Of a DNA stretch of 64,000 bases, positions 1 to 11,760 are shown piece by piece. The translations under genes and the position numbers were made by a program. Numbering within the stretch: the stretch's first letter is position 1; each line of letters begins with the position of its first letter. The stretch is from Apoda limacodes (Eukaryota > Arthropoda > Insecta > Lepidoptera > Limacodidae). The stretch lies in the NCBI GenBank assembly GCA_946406115.1, contig OX291552.1, forward strand, positions 11,356,836-11,420,835, given 5' to 3'. The notes beneath the pieces are model-generated. The model saw only the letters and a list, made by a program, of their open reading frames with translations. It made no database searches and was not told the DNA's origin.

Positions 1-800
1 AATAAATAGACGGAGCCATTACATAAGAGCAGCCAACTAACTATGTATGTGTGAGTAACGTCATGAGACCAAATCCGTCAAACTTGAGGATTGACTAGCC
101 AAAACCCAGTTCATACAAACTTTAACACGTCACGAAGTATGATCTAATTCCGAAACTGTTAGGTTTGTAATGCCGTTTAAATAAATATTTAAAGTATAAT
201 AATAAAGATACCTAGGCTAACCTAATCCACATTGAAGCACTTAATGTGTAGAGTTAAAGATTGCATGAACCGGGCTTTGACTAGTCAATCCTTAGGACTT
301 TGCTTATTAACTATCAAGAAGTATCTCTTCGCACTATGGCAGTTAAGGTATCCATCAGCTTACTATTATTGATAAATGTGCGCGTTTCAAGTGCGCACAT
401 GTTTTATCGGCATACTTTTGATTGGCTTACTTTTCTTTTTGATGCTCCGTCCAATTAAATGATCTAAGGTCGTACCTCCATCATTTAATCACCTACTCTT
501 TCTAAATGCGAAAATTTAATCTGACATGTAGTTTTGCATGATACACATGATAATTAACAGTTACTAGTTTAGTCAGTGTATAGACATACAAATGTATTAT
601 TGTAAAATAGATGGATGTGCTGTTTCGAGTTAGACCTTCAATTATAAGTTTCGTCAGATGCATATAACTAAATATAAATTCTGTACTCGTCTGTTTTCTG
701 TACACAGTGTTTTTAGATAATTTTTTTTTAAAAAACTTTGATTAAACATATAAAAATCTGTTTAATTTATTCAGATAAGTGATCTATATCAGATAATTTT
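1..800. other. AT-rich sequence, nothing recognised
   Basis: No reading frame, RNA gene or repeat family that I can name. There is a short inverted pair ATTAAATGAT/ATCATTTAAT near 455-489 and AT-rich low-complexity sequence from 715 on. Confidence 0.5.
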
Positions 801-801
801 T

Positions 802-1400
802 AACCGACTTCAAAAAAGGAGGATATAGAATGTTCGACGGGTATGTTTTTTTTATGTAAGTGTATCCATCGATTTCTCTGTCAATTGTGAACCCATTTCA
901 AAAAATTTTTTTTTATTCGAATGAGTGAGCATGAGCATGCATGAGCATTCATGCGTGGTCTCATATTAGTGAAGCGGATGTTTGATGAACTTTGAAAAAA
1001 AATAAAAAAAATTGATGTTAATTTGGAACTGGTGAAACACGCTTTTTATGTTGATGTTGATTGTTTGAATGTTGAAATTTTGTTACAGGTATGGATGTTT
1101 TAAGTGTAATAGTGTAAGAGAAAAAAAAGCAATTCGTCACTCAAAAGCACAAAATAAAAAATTTTAAACAAAAAAACAACCGACTTTAAAATGATGCACT
1201 AAAAAGGTAAAAATAATTATTTTTTTTCCAAAAATCTGATCTGAATTACAGTTTGAAGTTGGATTCTATGTACCTAACTGTTTATAACACACTTCACTTG
1301 CATGAAACCAAATTCAAAAACTGTAATTCAAATCAGATTTTTGGAAATAAGTTATTATTTTTACCTTTTTAGTGCATCTTTTTGAAGCCGGTTGTTTTTT
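802..1400 (+). repeat. GACTTCAAAAAAGGAGG-family lepidopteran repeat
   Basis: Begins AACCGACTTCAAAAAAGGAG and ends TTTTTGAAGCCGGTTG. The right part (about 1178-1398) is a hairpin: GCACTAAAAAGGTAAAAATA ... CAGTTTGAA returns inverted as CTGTAATTCAAATCAG ... TATTTTTACCTTTTTAGTGC around a ~55-bp loop. The same family recurs at 2330, 6541, 24218, 25683, 48196 and 60130. The reciprocal ends suggest a non-autonomous DNA element, but I do not know its superfamily. Confidence 0.6.
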
Positions 1401-1509
1401 TTTTTTATTAAAAAGTTTTTACTAAAGATTAGATACTTGATTGAAATATGCCCAAGGTAGAAAATTTCAACCTGTTTTGATGTTTATCAGTTAGTTACTT
1501 TGATATTGA

Positions 1510-1600
1510 GCAACGAACTGTTCTGACTCGCAGGTTAAAAATGAAAACTACAGTCGGCATATTAAAATGATGTGAACTGACAAAGACACTAGCGACCAAA
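1510..1600 (+). repeat. dispersed repeat shared with 54630-54725
   Basis: The stretch with ATATTAAAATGATGTGAACT and ACACTAGCGACC recurs at 54663-54710 with a few substitutions. Family unknown. Confidence 0.4.
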
Positions 1601-1731
1601 ATTGATAAAAATAGCAGTATATCAGTTTCATAGTATTTACCCTACACAATTAATATTTAGCATGCTTTTGTATTTTTAATATACAAAATAAAATACAAAA
1701 AATTAGATCGCCTTCAGAAACCCACTCAGAA

Positions 1732-2214
1732 GTGAAAGTAAACTATACGCACTTACTAACTACACTCCTACACTACTTAACTTACTGTTTTTTTCGCTTT
1801 GAAGTCGAAAAGCAAAAAAATACCGTCTCGTATCTTTCCTCCTCGGGAACTGTGATCTTTATCTCCGGGAGAAAAGTATTCTGTCTGTTAACCCCGGATC
1901 CCATCGCCGGACCCATACAAAAAGTATTATTCGTATTAAAAAATCAAATTTATTTACTGCTGTGGTGTCTAATCTATACACAGATCATGTTTGACTACAC
2001 CTTCTCTACAATTTTTTTAGAGATCCGTCTAAACGTTACTACATGCGAGACAGATAATATATTAATTTATCAGCAATGTTATATTAACGATGAAATATAT
2101 ATTATCTGCGCCGTGTGTGTACTTCCATTTATTTGTATAAACAGCGATATCGTGAGATATGCCGTATCGTATATAATATATCGTATATTATCTGTCTTGT
2201 GTGTACCTTTATAG
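1732..2214 (+). other. 160-codon open frame, coding status doubtful
   Basis: One of the longest open frames in the window. The translation is rich in Ile, Tyr, Leu and Cys with several hydrophobic stretches and no domain I recognise. Part of the DNA (about 1840-1930, with CTCCGGGAGA and ACCCCGGATCCC) looks like repeat sequence, and the right end has recurring ATATCGTATA/TATTATCTG units, so the frame may be open by chance. No polyadenylation or splice context supports a gene. Confidence 0.15.
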
Positions 2215-2329
2215 GTACACAAACATTGAAATTACCTTGCAGGCGATTCTATTGATTATAAATACCCCGACTACTCAAGTTAATTATTTTCAAGTTATAT
2301 TATGATTATGTTCGTGTATTTAACTTTGT

Positions 2330-2545
2330 AACGAAGGAGGAGTATCTATGTTCGACGGGTATATTTATGTCCACCGATTTCTCCGCCAATCAGTTTACAT
2401 GATTACAAAAATTTTTTTTTTTTGAAAGAGTGCTCCTGAGGTGCTCCTAGGTGAGCTGCTATATAAACTTAAACTTTTGGAGAAAAAAATTAATTGATGT
2501 TAATTTGGAACTGATGATACACGACTTTCATGTTGATGATAGTAA
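2330..2545 (+). repeat. Partial GACTTCAAAAAAGGAGG-family copy
   Basis: Contains AAGGAGGAGTATCTATGTTC, GACGGGTAT, CCGATTTCTCCGCCAAT and TTAATTTGGAACTGATGA, matching the 802-1400 copy in the same order, but lacks its hairpin end. Confidence 0.55.
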
Positions 2546-2794
2546 CAAATTACCGTTAGTTTTGGCTTTGCCGTAATCGGGTAAAATAAAATACACTAAC
2601 TTTTTTGCAAAAAAGAACATAAAACAAACGGTTGTGGTAAGACTTCGGTGTTTACCCTTTCTCTTGGTAAATATTAGTCTTTTACAACATGTTTGTTAGT
2701 ATTTTTTTTGTTTATACCACGTTTTTATTAAGCCATTTAAAAAGTAAAAACAATATTTTAGTTGTTTTTAATTTTTAATTCATTTGCAATTGTG

Positions 2795-3560
2795 CATCCA
2801 GTGCTCAAAAAGGGTTATCACATATATTTAGCCATCGAATTACAGGCCAATCTCTATTCCCTCTCTTCACTCTAAAGTGATGGACCGTGTAATCAACACA
2901 CAACTTTTAAGATACCTAGCAAAACACCAGCGACCGTCTATATGGCTTTCGTCACGGTCGTTCGAGTTCGAGTGTATCTCTCACCGATGAAAATGAAGCC
3001 TATACATAGCAAAGGCGTTTGATCGGGTCTGGCACCAAGGTTTTATCGAAGGTGCCTCCTACGGACTGCCTAAGGGTTTGTGCAAATAGGTGGCTAGCTT
3101 TTTACCCGGCAGACAAATATGAGTCATAGTTGACCGTAGTGGTTCTGATAGCATGGACTTTAATCCTGGCGTCCCGTAAGGCTCTCTGCTGCCTTCTACG
3201 CTGTTTCTACTGTATATCAATGACCTGTTATTCATCAACAACATGCATTGCTATGCAGGTGACAGTACTGGAGACGCTTATTACATGGGCCATGCAAGCA
3301 TCACACGTTCCGTTGACGACACAAGTCTGTACGTTCACCGCTAAGGAAACCCCCATTGAGATCTCACAATTCCAGAACACACCACCTTACTATCTACAAG
3401 TGCATTGGGATCCTTGGTGTTTTCATCTCCAGGGATAATCAGTTCCGTAATTATTTGGAAAACAAGGTGAAGCTGGCTTCCAAAGTTTGGAGTACCCAAC
3501 AGAGCAGAGCAGTACTTCTTGTTTATCAACGAATCTTGTAGTAGAATAATTGTTATCAAC
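2795..3560 (+). pseudogene. Non-LTR retrotransposon reverse transcriptase, broken
   Basis: Pieces of a LINE reverse transcriptase appear in order in shifting frames: a VLKKG segment, a YRPIS-type segment, DRVI, a YGFRHGRSS segment, FDRVWH, PGVPQGS-like, a YINDL segment and a catalytic-loop segment reading CYAGDSTGD where CYADDSTGD is expected. Downstream, 3356-3541 keeps an open frame with IGILGVFIS and KVKLASKVW, matching the segment that follows the palm domain in CR1/Jockey-type elements. Stops and frameshifts separate the pieces, and the first catalytic aspartate is replaced by glycine, so this is a dead fragment. Exact clade is not certain. Confidence 0.75.
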
Positions 3561-5030
3561 TTTTCGGCATAAAAGGTTTCGGTATAATTTTATAAACTTG
3601 ATTGGAGCTTTTAACGAGAAAACCAGCCAGTTTTATTCAATGTGTAATGAAAATAAGCTTTAAACGAAACCCTCCTCAGGTTAAGTTTACGCTTGACTAG
3701 TTTCTTCACGTATTAGTATTCTTTACGGAGCTAAGACTTGTGTCAGTAAACAGCCACTACCTATTGTTACGTTGGCATTACAACCACCACCCAAGTTTAT
3801 GGAGTATTCTCGGGCATACTAATCTCAGCTGATTTTGTCGTAAAAATTTCTTACATGTTTACTTTACCCAGTTAACAAAGAACGTAAATATTTATTAGTT
3901 GGATAGATATGATCGAAGTTATAAGGTGGGTACTAGTGGCAGAGTTTATTAGCAAACACTTAAACATAGTATAGTTTAGTTTTCAGCGCACCCATCTAAT
4001 GTCTGACAACACAACATCATCTATAAAGGTACATTGTAAAATATAGCTACAGTTCTGCAAAAGCTGTCACAGTAACAGGTCTAGTGCTGGGACGATGTTG
4101 TTAATCGATCATTTATACCGATTATTGTTGCTATTATATATGTAAGAATATATTGTTCGTTAAAAATAAAATAAGCTTCTTCTTCCCCTACCCCCTCCTC
4201 CTTGTTACTTCTTTCTGCTCTTAATTAACTAATTCCAAAAACTCACCAAAGATGCAACGTAATGGGTCGAATACAAACAAACAAGGCAACAAACATGTCT
4301 ATATACCTACACATATAGGAATAAAGTGTAAATCCAATTTTTAAATATATGAAATAACTATTTTTTCGATTGATTTTATCCCCAAAAGCGATAACTAATA
4401 CTTAATGCAAAACTTTATGGTTAAGAACGTCCCTCTCTTGTGCACGCAACAATAAAGTTGTCGCAGAGCTCTTCATATATTTTAAGAACATTGTTAGTAT
4501 TTCCGATCAGCATCCGTAAGTTGTCTAGAGGTGTTCAATGTCGTGGGAACCTAATAATGTTCAATAACATACCTTTGTTTTACAACATAGTTCATCGTGA
4601 GAGGTTTATTCGTGAGATCCGTTCATCGACTACAGAAAATAAATGGAATATATATAGAAGTCGTATAATTAAAGATTTAAATGTATTATTCTAATTTGCG
4701 AATGCTTTAGGTGTTTAGTTTATAACCTTGGCAATTGAACTTCAAAACCGACAGGGTTAGCTAATGCAGTTTAGGTGCGTTATTTGCTGCAATATATGGA
4801 AAAACATGTTTTTTTAAAGATAACCAGTATCTTAAGGAGGAGTGGTGTTAACAACTCAAGATTCTCTGCAAGAAGTGCTTATAAAAAGTGTCCTTTAAAT
4901 TAATTTTTTTGATAGTTGACTAGTTTTTCCAATAATGAAACAAGTTCAATTTATTTTGATTTTTTTTTCACTACAATATATTTGTATGAAAACTTTTTTG
5001 CGTTATTGTATTTATGGGTAAATTCAGTAA
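3560..5030. other. Unassigned AT-rich sequence
   Basis: No gene or named repeat. An 84-codon frame at 4440-4694 (+) has no recognisable domain and no splice or promoter context, so I do not call it a gene. Confidence 0.45.
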
Positions 5031-5145
5031 GGCTGGGTTGCACCAACTTACTTTTTGACGTTAACCAGCCATCAAAAATGGGAAGGAGGTTGTATGAAAA
5101 TTTGTATAGTGAGCTATTTTAAACTTCTGTTGAGGGAAGATATTA

Positions 5146-5400
5146 TTTTATTTTTATTTATTTGGACGTCTCCAACAGCACTATCTGGTCCCAAACAAAC
5201 AAAGCTTGAATTATGAAAACATCGGATACAATAATACTTATATACCTTTTTTGTAAATACAAACATATCATATATAAATACACCCAGACTCAAGGCAAAC
5301 ACAATTTTTTATCACATAAATGTTTTTCCAGTGCGGGAATCGAACCCACACCCTCTGTACAGCAGTCGGGAACACTACCAACTAGGCTGCGAGGGAGTTA
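5146..5400 (-). mobile_element. tRNA-derived SINE
   Basis: On the minus strand it starts with a tRNA-like head: an A-box-like stretch (CCTAGTTGGTAGTG) and a B box (GGGTTCGATTCCCGC), followed by a tail reading through CTCCAACAGCACTATCTGG (plus-strand sense) to an A-rich 3' end, seen on the plus strand as TTATTTTATTTTTATTTATT at 5146. A related head lies at 49930. Confidence 0.7.
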
Positions 5401-5424
5401 ATTATAAAATCCAATCAATTATAC

Positions 5425-5505
5425 ATATAATAGGTCCGAAATCGCTAAATTTGCGTTTTCCTTTTAAGACCTGGATAATCGTTTGCCATCATTTTTAGAG
5501 TGATG
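5425..5505 (-). repeat. Dispersed repeat, inverted relative to 17410-17515
   Basis: AGGTCCGAAATCGCTAAATT and AATCGTTTGCC are the reverse complement of the same words at 17410-17515 (AATTTAGCGATTTCG, GGCAAACGATT). Family not identified. Confidence 0.5.
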
Positions 5506-5507
5506 TT

Positions 5508-5560
5508 TGTGTGTGCGGGTGTGTGCGTGCGTGCGTGCGTGTGTGCGTGCGTGTGTGTCT
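5508..5560. repeat. GT/GC microsatellite
   Basis: Alternating GTGTGC and GTGCGTGC units, about 50 bp. Confidence 0.9.
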
Positions 5561-6359
5561 TTAACAATAGCTGACCACAGAGATTTTCATTCAAATTTCC
5601 CATATTTGGCGATGACGTTTACGTTAACGTCAAAGTTAGTTGGTGCAACCTAGCCTTATTGTTATTACTTACAAAGTTCACGCAAAGTGATTCAGCATTT
5701 ATTGCAAAATATGACATTGACACAAAAACGAAAAAAATCAGAGAACATGTACATACAAATAATATTAAGTACCTACTCGTATTTAATAAGACTTTAATTA
5801 ATTAATGCAGTTAAATTAATTAATTAGAGTAACAGCTCCATCTACATTGGTACAAAGTTGCACAAGTTATTTTATAATTTATGTAAGTATTTTTTAGTTT
5901 AAAAGTAAGTTAAGTGCTCACAAATGAATTAATTATTTTTGAACTTTTAAAAATGTCACAAATAGATGTATATTTCTTAATTTTTGTAAGATAGATATTT
6001 ATTTTTAATACATGGACAAAAATTCAAACATATCAACAGTACATGAAAAACTACTGATTATTATAAGGTAAGTAGCTACACAAAATCACACATGATAAAA
6101 AGATCATATGATATTAGTTTAAGTGCGGATATCTCGAGACTGTTTTCACTAAGGTTCCCGCGGTATCCTAGGGACAGCTTCCGTCTGGAGAATTAATGCG
6201 TACCTATACCAGATAAGCCAAGAGGCCACAAGATCCATCGCGTGCCGCACGAACGAACATGCTAAAGGATGTAAAGAACATCCCTAGCTAAGTATTTAAA
6301 AGTCAGTCATCGCTGAAGATTAATTGAAGTTGGGCTCCTTATCACGGCAAAAGGATAGG

Positions 6360-6480
6360 GTTGCCAACTTTTAAAATATTAATATTCTATTCAAGTAAAC
6401 TATGGCTTTTTACCATTGACAAAGTTGTTGCATGGTTTGATACCTTTGCTTGACGTGATCTGGCGAACTGGAAATTATCA
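6360..6480 (-). repeat. Dispersed repeat related to 9140-9360
   Basis: GGTTGCCAACTTTTAAA and GATCTGGCGAACTG are shared with 9151-9355, where the second word appears reverse-complemented (CAGTTCGCCAGATC). Family not named. Confidence 0.4.
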
Positions 6481-6540
6481 TGGAAATCAACTCTATATTT
6501 CTTCTAAATCAAAGTTGACTGTCACATTTGTCGTGAAATT

Positions 6541-6990
6541 TATAATTTGGTGTCATGCAAATGAAGTGTGTTATAAACTGTTAGGTACATAGATACCAAC
6601 TTCAAACTGTAATTCAGATCCGATTTTTGGCAATTTGTAATTCTTTTTACCTTTTTAGTCCATCTTTTTGAAGCCGGTTGTTTGTTTTTAAAGTTTTTAT
6701 TTTTTACTTTTGCGTGACGAATTAAAAGACATAAATAAAACATTCATACTTGTAACAAAGTTTTATACAGTAATCAACAAGGAAAATTTAAGACTTTTTT
6801 GGTTTTCTAATGGATGCCATTGTCAGAACTGGACCAAAAAAATTGGAACCACACGGGAGGCACCAGCTTTCAAATAAAAAAAGAATCATCAAAACCGGTT
6901 CACCCATTCGACAGTTCCAAGGTAACAAAAAATAAAAAAAATACAGTCGAATTGAGAACCTCCTCCTTTTTTGAAGTCGGTTGAAAAGCA
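6541..6990 (-). repeat. GACTTCAAAAAAGGAGG-family copy
   Basis: Reverse-complement copy: the hairpin-end words (AAACTGTAATTCAGATC, TTTTGAAGCCGGTTG) are at 6600-6680 and the head (CCTCCTTTTTTGAAGTCGG) at 6961-6981. Carries the CACCAGCTTTCAAATAAAAA and ACCGGTTCACCC segments typical of longer copies. Confidence 0.65.
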
Positions 6991-7225
6991 AAGCAGGTGA
7001 CAAGTACGAGTGTTTTGAGACAAGCTGATTAGTTTATGGCTAATTGACTCGTTAAAGAGAAACTGCATATATCATCAGAGTGTTGATTGGATAATACACA
7101 TAACATAATATATATTACCTACAGTTTCTAATTAACAAAGAGTAAATGAACCTTCAGATTAGTGTCCCTGTGCAATTTACAGAAACTGTTAGTACAGTAA
7201 AAAAGTTATCGCATAGATAAATAGG

Positions 7226-7470
7226 TAAACAAATAACTAGCTTTTGCCTGCAGTTTCACCCGCGCTAAATTCGGTTATCGGTGTAGGATTTCAACGACAA
7301 CTCCTCAATTACAGAAAATGAACCGACTCACGCTTGACGTTTTCATCAAGTAGCCCTATGCCCTTCGCCGGCACTCAAATTATCTCCATGCCAAATTTGC
7401 CCGCGGCTTCACCCGTCCTAAATTAGGTACACCTATAGTGTAGGATTTCAACGGCAACTCCTCAATTATA
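7226..7470 (+). repeat. CTAGCTTTTGCC...CCCGC repeat (LINE-3'-end-like), duplicated
   Basis: Two partial units: ACTAGCTTTTGCCTGCAG ... CAACTCCTCAATTA, then GCCCGCGGCTTCACCC ... CAACTCCTCAATTA. The family recurs at 17575, 22010, 30238, 32730, 35600, 35965, 42284 (minus), 50092 and 54221. Better copies end in TTTATAATATTAGTAGGAT, which resembles an RTE-like 3' end; the assignment is inference. Confidence 0.5.
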
Positions 7471-7476
7471 AAAATA

Positions 7477-7530
7477 ACCGGCCAAGTGCGAGTCTAGTTC
7501 GCGCACAGAGGCGTCAAAAATGGCCGTATT
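7477..7530 (+). repeat. Fragment of the GGCCAAGTGCGAGTCGG family
   Basis: Only the head (ACCGGCCAAGTGCGAGTC through TCGCGCAC) is present. Confidence 0.6.
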
Positions 7531-7603
7531 TTTATTGCGTTATTAGTATGGCTAAATAAATTTTGGAACAAAAAAGCTAAGCCATACCTAAATAAAGCCC
7601 ACT

Positions 7604-7673
7604 CAAAAAAGGATAATTCAACGCCAAAAAAGTACAATACAGTACTTTTTTGGCGTTGAATTATCCTTTTTTG
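7604..7673. repeat. Perfect 32-bp inverted repeat with 6-nt loop
   Basis: Left arm 7604-7635 (containing GGATAATTCAACGCC) is exactly complementary to right arm 7642-7673; the loop is AATACA. A transcript of either strand would form a 32-bp unbroken stem. It may be a fold-back element or, less likely, an RNA hairpin; perfect pairing and AT-rich arms argue against a normal microRNA. Confidence 0.9.
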
Positions 7674-8040
7674 ACAGCTCTGAATATAAACTTCTCTAAA
7701 TTTAGTTTAGCGTCCATAAATTACGTGAGGTAGATTTTGGCGATTTTTCGACGCGAGAGATTGTTTAGAATGCGTATTGTTAGTGTAAATACGTTGATTT
7801 GTGCTTGATTGCGTTGGATATATTTAAAAACAAACATTAGTTGCTCATGGAATGTAAGAAGTGGCAGGTTCAAGTCTTGGCTCGAGGTTAATCTTTTGAC
7901 TACATATTTTTTTTCTGCTTCTTCTTCTCGCAAATCTGAATTTTGTTATTTGGCAAAAACCCTTTTCTCTCTCCCCTACTGTCCCGAATTATTAATATAT
8001 TTATTTTACCAAATTAAACTGTAAGTTTAAATTTAACGTT

Positions 8041-8580
8041 AAAGCTTCTATAAATAAAGAAATCCTATAGTATAAATAAAAGCGCTTGCAAATTCTAAGT
8101 CCGGTTACGAATTTACGATAAAATAAAATATTCAAATTTAATATGACATTTAACCATGACATGTTTAAAATTTTATAAGAAATATAAAGATCTATACCAG
8201 AGATTAAATAATTATAGATTTATTAAGAAACAAAAATGCTAAACGATATCTATTACGACCTACATTTGTTATCTTTTGCATTACTTAAATGCCGAGCTAC
8301 TTTCAAATGTTCTTTCTATACCATAAATGTTTAAACATTATTTCTAAACATTTATAAACAAATTTATAATATTAAAGTAGTTAAAGTAAAATAAATATTA
8401 ATCATCCATTAAACTATAAAGATTTTAAATGTTATTTATAAACTTGCAACATCTTGTCTGAGAATTAAGACATTCTAGACATTAAAGTATTAAACTTATT
8501 CAAATGAGTACAAATTATCACTGACACTAATGGTTAAAATGTGTATAAAAAATTTAATGAACAACGCACATTAGAGACTT
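8041..8580. other. Unassigned AT-rich sequence
   Basis: I see no gene, RNA or named repeat. Direct and inverted runs of TTTAAACATTA and ACATTTATAAAC are low-complexity. Confidence 0.5.
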
Positions 8581-8658
8581 TTAGTTGTGCGATTTGTCCG
8601 CTGTACGTGTGTCCCTAGTGATCGCCAGAAGTTAGTAGAAATTTTAGCGGCAATCGGC

Positions 8659-9097
8659 GCGTTCGTTCTGGGATTAAGAGTTCCCACGAATGATACTTTT
8701 CACACTTTTGATAACGCCAGTTTTGCCACCGACACCTACCGTTCGTTTAGCTTTGAAACGTTACTAACAAAATTTTTGGTTACAAAACTTGCAAAACGAA
8801 CGGTTGACATACACACACTACGATAAAACGCACACACACACACTACCATACACAATGAATATGTATAGGCAGTGTGACAGATTAACACAAAATCCCCACC
8901 TCCGGACATGGGTCTAAAGTTTCATTTTTCGGTGGCAAAAGTGACAAAAATAACAAAAATATCGTAAACGTACGCATGACGGTTTGTCACAGATGATACT
9001 AAAATTTTGATATTTTTGATACCAATGCTAAACGAACGGATGAGAGGTGGCAAAAGTAGTGAAAATAATGATTCTGCATCCCAGAACGAACGCGCCC
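8659..9097. mobile_element. Non-autonomous TIR element (GGCGCGTTCGTTCTGGGAT)
   Basis: Terminal inverted repeats: GGCGCGTTCGTTCTGGGAT at 8659 and its complement ATCCCAGAACGAACGCGCC ending at 9096. Subterminal TTTTGCCACC and CCGTTCGTTTAGC also recur inverted. The 79-codon frame at 8587-8826 lies mostly inside it and is not a gene. A fragment of the same end is at 60091-60125. Target duplications are not clear. Confidence 0.6.
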
Positions 9098-9139
9098 TAA
9101 GTAGTTGTTGCGATGCAGTTGCTCTATACTCGCTACATC

Positions 9140-9360
9140 CCGTTGCTAGGGTTGCCAACTTTTAAACAAAATAAAGTATAACTGGTTTTAAAGATAATAT
9201 GAAATAAAAAAAAGATTGCTGATTTGTAAAAAAATCTGTTTTAGTCTCATCACTCAAGTAAAATGTAACAGAAGACAGTAGTGAAAAATGTCAGAGTGTA
9301 TTACCATGATAGTTTTCAGTTCGCCAGATCGCAACAGTCAAAGGTACCAAGGTCTGCAAC
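9140..9360 (+). repeat. Dispersed repeat related to 6360-6480
   Basis: GGGTTGCCAACTTTTAAA near 9150 and TTCAGTTCGCCAGATC near 9325 are shared with 6360-6480. Family not named. Confidence 0.4.
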
Positions 9361-9457
9361 CTATAAGTAACTAATTTAAAAGGCTATATAAAATAAAATC
9401 GTAGGAAAGTCAAAACTGTACATTGAATATTTTTTTAAAAGAATACTTCGGGTGTTA

Positions 9458-9937
9458 TCTACAATCGATACCGATGCCAAAAATTTAGTTTTTAGAATTT
9501 TTGTCTGTTTGTCTGTATGTATGTTCGGGACAAACTCAAACAGTACTGCATGGATTTACTTCAAATTTGGCACGAATATTATTAAGAAGTCGGGTCAACA
9601 TATAGGCTACATATGATCACGCTATCACCTACGGGGAACGAGCAGTGAACCTTTATTTCTTCAACGCATTCTGTAACAACGTGTAATCTAACGACGCATA
9701 TTTGACTTGCTTCTTAAATATTAATTATTCTACTCACACTTAGCCATTTATTTTATGTTAAAAAATCGTTTAAAGTCATTACTTAGATGTGTTATAATTC
9801 GTGTTCACCATATAAAAATGTTCCTATTGGCTAACTAGATGGCGTTGGCGTCGAATTAGATCGCGCTATGGTTTTGTTCACAATAAGTGACCTTATAGTA
9901 TAGCGTTCACGCAGACGACGTCGCGGGCAGCAGCTAG
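9458..9937 (+). mobile_element. Helitron-like element, 3' end clear
   Basis: The right end reads GCGGGCAGCAGCTAG at 9923-9937 followed by T, the CTRR|T terminus of canonical Helitrons, in the form (TTCACGCAGACGACGTCGCG before it) common in Lepidoptera. A TC preceded by A at 9457-9459 could be the 5' end, but that is a guess. No Rep/helicase reading frame. Confidence 0.45.
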
Positions 9938-9939
9938 TA

Positions 9940-11760
9940 TACTAATATAAGTCATATTTACGTAAACAGAGTACTTTATTCGTGTCATAGATTATAAAAT
10001 ACCTATATATACACACCTATATAAAACAGAGTACATACACTATTCTACAGTAGCGTGGCACCCTTCCCGTTACATGTTACTTGACCCAGAAATCAAGCTA
10101 ATTTTACTCTTTTGTATCAGAAATAAGGCAATTGTTAATAGTCATCTTATAGTAAACGAACTATAGTGTGCGGGTACGTAACGCCATTTACCAAAAAGAT
10201 ATACTCCATCAATGGTCCATCCCAATAGTTTTTTCGAAAAATTTAATTGTTGATAATTTTGACCATTACACATACAATACAATACATTTATTTATTGGCA
10301 GCTATTAATTTTGTTACTGTCAAACTATGAGCAGAAAATACACAGACATCTTTTTAACTAATAAATGTAGATTTATTAATAGAGCCGTCATCAAAAATGT
10401 AGTGATGAATATGTATGATATATAAATTAGTATTGGCAATAACCTTTGTGGTGCGCCTATCAAAATTTTGACGGATGTAATTAATTAAGAGCTTACTAGT
10501 TATATTACATTTATAAATATCAGTATCCAATAACAGATACTAAGTTATGATCACTTTATAAGGCGATAAACAATATTTCAAGGTTTTACGATTTTAAATC
10601 GTTCTCATTGGAACTAAACCATAGAAGTAATCGAACCTTTGTTAGGAGTACGTGGCGCCTCACAGCGTGCTTTGTGCAAACTTCTCACTTACTATTTGTG
10701 ACATTTACTGATCAAAAATTGTGAAATTTGTAGACATGATTTTAGGCCGAATGTCTGTGGTTTTCCGAAATCCTCACAAACGTTTTGTCTAACTAGAAAT
10801 CTTAGTTTGGAGACCATTTGGATGAGAAACTAGAATTCTATATAACTTTAAGCGTATACAATTTAATAGAAAGCTGGCACACTGCAGATATTTATTCCTA
10901 GAACATGTCTTCAAAATTTCATGGTGTTTGATAAGTAAGTGTCAATAATAAGTGGGAAATTAATTTTGTATGATGCTGTATATTTCTTAAGGTATAATGT
11001 ATCAGGAAATGTAGAAATCTACATTCCATTTAGCTTGCGTAATCTTTTTTGACATTGATGTAATGTTTACATCATGGTGTAGGCATTAATTAATATTCAG
11101 TCTAACTCACAATTATTATTATGTTACTGTGACAACTTTACTGTTTGTTAGTAATAAGGCTGATTGATATTTACGCAATAAAACTTGTAAGTTTTAAAAG
11201 CACGTTTTGAAAATTGTAAGTTACTTTTACAAAAAAATTTAGTGAATTATTGACATGTAGGATTAGTTTATCAAAGATGTTACAAATAACTATCATTAAT
11301 TACACCATTTAAACTTTATTAATTTTTTTTATAAACATCCTCAAATTAATATTGAATTTATTTTACAATAAAATTAAATAGGTACTTAGTGAAGTAAAAG
11401 TTCCAAAATATTTGATTGTATTTTCATTTTCTAATATTGGTGAGTTTAGATTAAATAACACATTTTTTTTCAAGTGGTTGAAATACAGTAAAATATTTTG
11501 TGACAACCCTAACATAGGTACACTGAAACTATAATCGCGGGGATATTGCATAAGTAAATTTGTTACATAAAATAAATTAGGTCAAAACTCCAAATATTAT
11601 GCAAAAGACATTCCGACAACTTTGAGTGGAATAAATTTACAATCGCGAGGTCAACGAAATGAGAGAGATTTTAATAAAAAAAAATACACAAAAATATAAA
11701 TAAATAAAAAAATCAAGTGACATTAGTAGTAAAGTATTTTGACTATTTTATTGTTGTTTA
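9940..11760. other. Unassigned AT-rich sequence
   Basis: About 1.8 kb with no supported gene or named repeat. TATATA-like stretches and short frames are as expected for this base composition. Confidence 0.45.

Larger units (their letters stand above)
5028..5658. mobile_element. TIR element (GGCTGGGTTGCACCAACT family) with nested SINE
   Basis: The left end TAAGGCTGGGTTGCACCAAC and the right end, which reads TAAGGCTAGGTTGCACCAAC on the minus strand, are near-identical inverted repeats continuing through TTTGACGTTAAC (about 38 bp with gaps). No transposase is visible, so it is non-autonomous. Its middle is occupied by a tRNA-derived SINE (5146-5400), another repeat (5425-5505) and a GT/GC microsatellite. 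Flanking duplications are unclear, so the superfamily is open. Confidence 0.65.

Noticed and set aside
7850..7935. B-box-like GGCAGGTTCAAGTCT as a tRNA or SINE
   Set aside because: No matching A box at the right distance and no SINE body.
8587..8826. 79-codon frame as a gene
   Set aside because: Mostly inside a TIR element and includes its terminal repeat.
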